NCBI RefSeq assembly: GCF_019711195.1
Contig: NZ_CP081299.1
Coordinates: forward strand, 7,350,501-7,414,500
DNA from: Dyadobacter sp. NIV53
GTDB taxonomy: Bacteria; Bacteroidota; Bacteroidia; Cytophagales; Spirosomataceae
DNA length: 64,000 bases
Reading direction: 5' to 3'
Under the pieces are notes generated by a model. The model saw only the letters and a list, made by a program, of their open reading frames with translations, searched no databases and was not told the DNA's origin. The translations under genes were made by a program, and so were the position numbers. Shown here piece after piece: positions 58,594-64,000 of this stretch; the first letter of the stretch is position 1, and every line of letters starts with the position of its first letter.

Positions 58594-60003
58594 ATGGCGT
58601 TTTCATTAACAAAAGAAGAAATTATTAGAAGGGCTTCTACGCCCGGCTTTGATAAAACATATAGGGAAAATCAGATTATTGTGGTATTTACTGAAAAACC
58701 CAATGCAGAAAATATTTATTCCGCTAAGGAATTTCTGATCGCTTCCATGCGCAAACCAACAATTTTAACGCCTGCAGATATAACAGCGAAAACGTGTGAC
58801 CAATGTGACTGCCCGCTTGTACTTTTCGAGGGCATAGATATTGAAACGGTAATTGTTACTGAAGGCGTAAAAGCTGGCTCCGGAACATCTCCGGGGAAGG
58901 CAGTTGGTGAACTCTCCTTAAACTATTATATTTCCTTACCATACGAACATTGGCCCCCACAACAAGGGTTTAAAAATAAATTTTCGGAATCTGCTGATGA
59001 AGGTAAAAAGAAAGTTGTGGTTGCAGTGTTAGATACAGGTTTAGATGCCGGGCTGGTAGACCCAAGATATCTATGGGAAAAAGATGGGAGTTTGCCTGGT
59101 GCTCATTGTTATGAATTTATTCAGAACGGATGGAATTTTGTCGATAAAAGTGAGCTAATAGATGGGCAGGATCCTAGTAATTACCATGACGACCACATAG
59201 GAAAACACGGCAGTCTGGTAAGTCAATTTATTATAAACGAATTCATAGAATTAAAAAAAAACTACGTTCGGATCATGCCGTTAAAGACACACTCGTCCTC
59301 GGGGAAAGGTGATCTTTATGGCGTTATTTGTGCAATTCATGTTGCCATGGCGCATGGAGTAAATATAATAAATGCAAGCTGGGGGTTTGCCAACATTTTA
59401 GGACTTTCGTTAACTTATCTGGATGAACTGATTTCAAAAAGACTTGCGGAAAAAGGGATACTTTTTATTACTGCCTCTGGAAATTTCCCGAGAGGTGACG
59501 AAAAAATTCAAATAGACATTCAAGGTATTGATACTAGTAATAAATCAGGCATCCTACAACTCAGGAACGTTGAATACAATAACTTTTGGCCTGCGAGTTT
59601 AAGCAGTAAGAGCAAAATCGTTATAACCACAACTACAACGGACGGAGTTAAAATTAGTCCAGCACAGAACTTTTCTGAACAATTTGTAGATCTTGGGGTA
59701 GGTGCCCATCATGAAATGCAATTTGACGTTCCTTTTTCAGAAAACAGTGATGAATATGCTCCTTTACGCGGATCATCATTTGCAACAGCCATTGCGACCG
59801 GGATAATTGGTGCGAACTGCTCGGTGAAATGGTTCAAAAAAGATATTAGCAAGGACAATATATTTAAGGAATTCGCCCGGAGAAACCCAATATTTTTTAA
59901 GTCGCCAATACTAATATATAACAAAAAATTAGCTCATTATTGGATACGTAACGGATGTATTATCAATAAAAGAAAGAAAGTTATATCTCGGGCTACAAGT
60001 TAA
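58594..60003 (+). CDS. S8-family (subtilisin-like) serine protease
   Basis: A 469-residue protease. The catalytic triad is visible: Asp147 in VVAVLDTGLD, His205 in HIGKHGSLVS and Ser near 394 in LRGSSFATAIATGIIG, with an oxyanion-hole-type block (NIINASWGF). There is no signal peptide; residues 1-135 form an N-terminal extension containing a CDQCDC cluster that could be an inhibitory or metal-binding part. It lies between the putative anti-sigma and the CHAT protein. A role as effector or as processing protease in a CHAT-triggered cascade is inferred from context. Confidence 0.9.
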   Translation: MAFSLTKEEIIRRASTPGFDKTYRENQIIVVFTEKPNAENIYSAKEFLIASMRKPTILTPADITAKTCDQCDCPLVLFEGIDIETVIVTEGVKAGSGTSPGKAVGELSLNYYISLPYEHWPPQQGFKNKFSESADEGKKKVVVAVLDTGLDAGLVDPRYLWEKDGSLPGAHCYEFIQNGWNFVDKSELIDGQDPSNYHDDHIGKHGSLVSQFIINEFIELKKNYVRIMPLKTHSSSGKGDLYGVICAIHVAMAHGVNIINASWGFANILGLSLTYLDELISKRLAEKGILFITASGNFPRGDEKIQIDIQGIDTSNKSGILQLRNVEYNNFWPASLSSKSKIVITTTTTDGVKISPAQNFSEQFVDLGVGAHHEMQFDVPFSENSDEYAPLRGSSFATAIATGIIGANCSVKWFKKDISKDNIFKEFARRNPIFFKSPILIYNKKLAHYWIRNGCIINKRKKVISRATS

Positions 60004-60012
60004 AAGGATAAA

Positions 60013-62776
60013 ATGATTAGAAAAGCATATCTCTTTGCTGTGTTGCTTTCTGCACTTTACTCAGCAGAGGTTACCGGTAATTGTCCAAATAAACTTTCAT
60101 TCTGGAAAGATTTAAAAAAGATAGAGGGCAGTGTCGACCCGGTAAATAAAAAAATTGAAAGGCTTACAAATCTCTCGGCACAATTTCTCCATTGTGGGAA
60201 TGTTCCGGATAGTACTTATGCTCAGATTGTACATCGTTTAGGTGCTTTATATATCGGCAACGATAACATGGAAACGGCATTATCTTATACAAGAAAAGCT
60301 ATATCAGTAAATCTAAAATCAATTGCAGGGACTGATAAATCTTATTTAGCTAATAGTTATTACAATCTCGGGATAATTTATAGCAAAATCCATCTGTCGC
60401 AAGACTATATTCGTTCACTTGACAGCTGCATTTATATAAGTAAAAAATTCCCTTCCAAATATTTTCTGGCAATGATGGCTTTCTCCCACAAAGCTTTTAC
60501 TCTTTATCAAAATGGAGACTATCAAAAGTGCATTGAAACATCGGATGAAGGAATTCTTTTGGCCAGGGAAATAAGGGATATAATTGCAGAGGCATCACTT
60601 CTTTCACAAAAAGTACAATCACAAATTGCAATCAACGATCTGGGGAATGCAAAAAAAAATATACAGTCAGCCATTTCAATTTTTTCAGGCAATCCCTCTT
60701 TTTCAAAAGATCTTGCTACCACCTATGCTATATATGCACAATTATTGATGGTAAATTCTAATTACCATGCAGCCAGGCAATACTATTTAAAATCATATAG
60801 GCTCAACGAAGCTGCTGAAAACTGGCCGCAATGTTCCAGAGATATGCTGGACCTGGGTTACCTGTATGACTATAACCTGCATGACTTTCCAAATGCACTG
60901 GCGTGCTACGAACGAGGACTGACCATTCTTGAAAAGGCAAGTGATGATTATCAAAAAGCTGGAATATATATTAACATTGGTGTTCTATATTGGCGACAAA
61001 ACAATTACAAAAAAGCCCTGATCTTTTACCAGAAAGCATTAAATACGTTACCCATACATTTCTCAGATCCGTCAATATTTAGCAATCCCAATTTCAAAAT
61101 GCTCTCACTTGTTTCCAATGACTATTATGTTTACACATTGTTGTCTAACAAGGCGGAATCTCTTTTGGCTCTGTATAAAAAAGAAAAAAGCCAGCTGGCT
61201 AAGCTTATCAATTAAAACTTACAAACTAGCTGACAAACTTGTAGACCAGATGCGATGGAAACAGCAGGGGGAACAATCAAAGTTATTCTGGCGCAGTAAA
61301 ACCAGGGAAATGTATGAAAAAGCAATTGAAGCGTGTTATCTGGCTAATAATGCAGAAACCGCGTTTTTCTTCATGGAAAAAAGCCGTGCCGTTCTTCTGA
61401 ATGATAAATTAAATGAACTTGGTGCTTTGGCAAAATTACCTTTGGCTGAAACATTCAGAGACCAGAAATATAGAGCGAAAGTCACGTTAGCACTTCAAAA
61501 TACAATGTCCTCCAAGCCTGATAGCAAGGAATGGGAAAAAAATCTAAGTCAGTTACTGACAGTTAAAACAGATTTTGAGAATTATATTAAAACACTTGAA
61601 ACCAAATATCCTGCTTATTATCAATATAAATACAGTTCGGATGTACCTACTTTAAGTGTATTGAAAAATAATTTACATAAAAAAAAAGCAAGTTTCATTC
61701 AATACTTTATGGCTGATTCGATGACGTATATATTATATGTTACTTCTGCCCAAGTTAAAATATCGCGTCTTACCCCAGAGAAATTAAGTTTAGCTAAAAT
61801 AAACCGTTTCAATCAAATTTGTTCAGACAAAAAATTTCAGAATAATCAATATCATACATTTGCCTTAATGTCACATGAATTGTACGTAACATTAATTCAG
61901 CCGTTAGCGTTACATGAGGGAAGGGTGATTATTTGCGCTGATAATATATTAATACCATTTGAAGCTCTCTCTAAAGATTCTCTTGGTACGCATTTCCTTC
62001 TAAACGATTATATATTTAGTTATACATATTCAGCTAGTTTTTTGCTGAAAGATTTTCCAGTTACAATTCCCAAAGGTGATTTTATCGGATTTGCTCCTGT
62101 CCATTTTCAGCCTCATTTAAATGTACCGGATTTAAAAGAATCTGGAAATTTAATGAGGGATGCTGCTAAATTTTACAGCAACAGTGTAGTACATACAGGC
62201 CTGGAAGCAACAAAAAATTGCTTTTTGGATGATGTGTTTAATTATGGAGTTGTCAATATTTTTTCACATGCTAGTGCAGGATCGGCTGAAAGTGAATCTT
62301 ATTTATATTTGCAGGATTCAATCATACGACTTTCAGAATTGAATCTTTCGCGTCGGCTTGCAACGAGGTTAATTATACTGACTGCTTGTGAAACCAATAT
62401 TGGTAAAAGCGCAAGGGGAGAAGGTATATTTAGTCTTGCGAGAGGATTTGCCTCAGCAGGAACGCAATCTATTGCTGCAACTTTGTGGCAGGCGGATGAA
62501 GATGCTATATATGCCATTTCAACTTTGTTTAACCAGTATCTTGCTCAGGGAATGGATAAGGGTGATGCTTTACGAAAGGCAAAAATAAATTTTATTAAAG
62601 CTGACAATGGTGAAAAAACTATGCCTTATTACTGGGCAAATATGGTTTTAATAGGTAATTCCGATTCAATAAAGTTGACAAACCCAAATTATATTTGGCC
62701 TTTCGCCTTAATTTTGGTTGCTATTCTTTTGTTCATACTATTGTTTCGTTTGCTGAGGCATCAGGTTGACATTTAG
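60013..62776 (+). CDS. TPR-CHAT caspase-like protease (frameshifted)
   Basis: The first frame (60013-61215) has a signal-like start (MIRKAYLFAVLLSALYSAEV) and about six TPRs (YYNLGIIYSKIHLSQDY, INIGVLYWRQNNYKKALIFY). The second frame (to 62776) begins in register with KLADKLVDQMRWKQQGEQSK LFW and carries a CHAT domain. The caspase-type dyad is visible as His in VVNIFSHASAG and Cys in LILTACETN. A C-terminal transmembrane helix (PFALILVAILLFILLFRLL) follows. Deleting one A in the runs at 61177-61189 joins the frames into a protein of about 910 residues. It is probably membrane-anchored, with TPRs sensing a trigger and CHAT cleaving a partner such as the adjacent S8 protease or anti-sigma. Confidence 0.85.
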
Positions 62777-62872
62777 CTAGTAGTGTCGATTAGATAAATT
62801 TGCTTCCTTGATTCGGTTAAGTTCTGCCATGTACTTCTTACTTGAACCGTTCATTAGCAAAGCCTTGATTTC

Positions 62873-62906
62873 CATATGCTACTGAAATCGGTTGACAGCT
62901 AGCCGA
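62873..62906. repeat. Solo end of an IS-C type element
   Basis: CATATGCTACTGAAAT.GGTTGACA..TAGCCG matches the left end of IS-C (42473-42506) with very few differences. No transposase genes accompany it. It marks a deleted IS copy near the resolvase gene. Confidence 0.7.
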
Positions 62907-63050
62907 CAAGTCAAATTTTGATTGTTTATTAAAACGACCGTATTTATACATAGCACAAAACTTCTCTATTTCTAGGGATTATGTTATGTATATTGTTATG
63001 TAAATTAACTAAATGTATTATATTTGATTTTATTAAGTTTCGTACATAAA

Positions 63051-63653
63051 ATGATCAAAATAGGATACGCGCGCGTCTCTACCCATGACCAAAATCTGGA
63101 TCTTCAACTGGACGCCTTAAAAAAGGAAGGATGCAAACAGATTTTTACCGATAAGGTTTCCGGGGTAAAAGCTACAAAACCAAATTTTGAGAAACTGATT
63201 GAATATGCCAGGCCAGGTGATACGATTGTAGTCTGGAAATTAGACAGGCTGGGAAGGAGCACCATCAAACTCATAGAATTGATCGAAGCCTTAAAAATAA
63301 AGGGCGTGAATTTGAAGTCGCTCTCAGAATCCATTGATACCAGTACGGCTACCGGTAATCTGTTTTTTCAGTTTATGTGTGTGCTGGCTGAACATGAACG
63401 TAACATTATCAGGGAGCGGACAAAAGCTGGTCTGGAGTCTGCCCGTGCCAGGGGAAGATCCGGTGGCCGGCCGGAAGGGTTGAGTGAGCGTTACCGCAAG
63501 ATTGCCCCGGAAGTCAAAGAGATCTATGAGAAGAACAGCCGGAGTACCGATGAGATCCGGGAAATGTTCAAAATCAGAAGTCAGCCTACCTTATATAAGA
63601 TTTTAAAATACAGTGGTGCTGAGATAAAGGGTTTTTTACGGAAACGTAAATAG
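63051..63653 (+). CDS. Serine recombinase / Tn3-type resolvase
   Basis: A 200-residue resolvase-invertase from the ATG of MIKIGYARVSTHDQNLDLQL; the ORF can be extended nine codons upstream. The catalytic Ser is in YARVST. Arg residues are in KLDRLGRS and AEHERNIIRERTKAGLESAR, with an HTH tail (STDEIREMFKIRSQPTLYKI). It resolves Tn3 cointegrates or inverts DNA. It is not adjacent to a Tn3 transposase here, so it may be an orphan from a rearranged transposon. Confidence 0.92.
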   Translation: MIKIGYARVSTHDQNLDLQLDALKKEGCKQIFTDKVSGVKATKPNFEKLIEYARPGDTIVVWKLDRLGRSTIKLIELIEALKIKGVNLKSLSESIDTSTATGNLFFQFMCVLAEHERNIIRERTKAGLESARARGRSGGRPEGLSERYRKIAPEVKEIYEKNSRSTDEIREMFKIRSQPTLYKILKYSGAEIKGFLRKRK

Positions 63654-63689
63654 CATCCCATTTTATTAGTAACAAAAAACATCTTTAAA

Positions 63690-64000
63690 ATGACAACGTC
63701 CTTAAAACACCATACGATCAGTGCCCGCACCGGCAATCTGTTCAGCATTGTCCTGACGCTCATTCTTATGCCGGTAATGGTCCTTTTATTTGCTTTGATC
63801 TGGAAAATCGATACAAAGGGAATCATTGAGCGGTCTGTTTCCAACTTGAAATATGTGCTGATCATTTTTATCGTAGGTGTGATTGTTCATGAGTTGATAC
63901 ATGGCATGACGGCTGCCTGGTATGCTGGAATAGGATGGAAAAATATCCGGTTTGGTGTGCAGTGGAAATCATTTACTCCGTATTGTCACAGCATGCTGCC
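63690..64000 (+). CDS. DUF3267-like membrane zinc metalloprotease, partial
   Basis: The ORF begins MTTSLKHHTISARTGNLFSI and runs off the window. It shows two transmembrane segments (IVLTLILMPVMVLLFALIW and YVLIIFIVGVI) and the HELIHG motif, a zinc-binding HExxH. It resembles the DUF3267 family of putative zincin peptidases. It lies 36 bases after the resolvase. Only the first ~103 residues are visible. Confidence 0.75.
   Translation, partial: MTTSLKHHTISARTGNLFSIVLTLILMPVMVLLFALIWKIDTKGIIERSVSNLKYVLIIFIVGVIVHELIHGMTAAWYAGIGWKNIRFGVQWKSFTPYCHSML

Overview
The window reads as an accessory, mobile-element-rich stretch of a Bacteroidota chromosome, most likely a Cytophagales member such as Dyadobacter, Spirosoma or a relative. 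The signs are two large secreted ELWxxDGT-repeat proteins with type IX secretion C-terminal tails, a sigma / S8 peptidase / TPR-CHAT operon, many IS3 and Tn3 transposases, and genes without purine-rich Shine-Dalgarno sites. No rRNA, tRNA or CRISPR array was seen.

Layout. 1-1916: an unassigned edge and a damaged IS3 element (called IS-A here). 2097-18815: a Tc (ABC) toxin locus on the minus strand. It holds a TcB-TcC fusion with a variable C-terminal tip resembling a RecB-type nuclease, a truncated duplicate of the TcA N-terminus, and a TcA cut into two ORFs by one extra base. 19275-23803: an intact Tn3-family transposase followed by debris of a second Tn3 transposase and of an IS1182-like transposase. 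24067-31783: two tandem ELWxxDGT/malectin/DNRLRE secreted proteins, the second frameshifted in a G tract. 31956-35027: a Tn3 fragment and three hypothetical genes. 35442-45971: an IS3 element (IS-D), a truncated IS3 element (IS-B), a frameshifted Tn3 transposase with a 176-bp inverted repeat upstream, a TIR/deoxyribosyltransferase-like gene, a complete but heavily disrupted sister of IS-B (IS-C, with a 3-bp target duplication), and an IS3 element (IS-E) that splits a secreted or outer-membrane gene. 46970-50520: a YhcG-type PDDEXK nuclease and a TPR gene split by an in-frame TAG. 50603-56635: a peptide-export operon with two double-glycine-leader peptides, a Cys-rich protein, HlyD, a C39-peptidase ABC transporter and TolC. 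57064-62776, divergent: sigma factor, TPR/membrane protein, S8 peptidase and TPR-CHAT protease. The right edge has a solo IS end, a serine resolvase and a partial DUF3267-like metalloprotease gene.

The most unusual observation is a family of eight 15-16 bp GC-rich hairpins. The pattern is NNGG-NNNG-CCNN-NGCG, with compensatory changes in the stem. All eight sit inside transposase genes: three in IS-A, four in IS-C and one in a Tn3 remnant. Comparison with the uninterrupted paralogue IS-B, or with the expected reading frame, shows they are precise insertions into otherwise normal sequence, usually next to a GT dinucleotide. They look like a mobile or enzymatically inserted micro-element that is selectively found in, and often inactivates, transposases.

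Several genes are broken by one-base changes, mostly in homopolymer runs (about 4014, 30863, 39746, 43850, 45707, 58267, 61180). These may be real decay, phase variation, programmed frameshifting or assembly error. Functional calls rest on motif recognition by eye; no database search was run.
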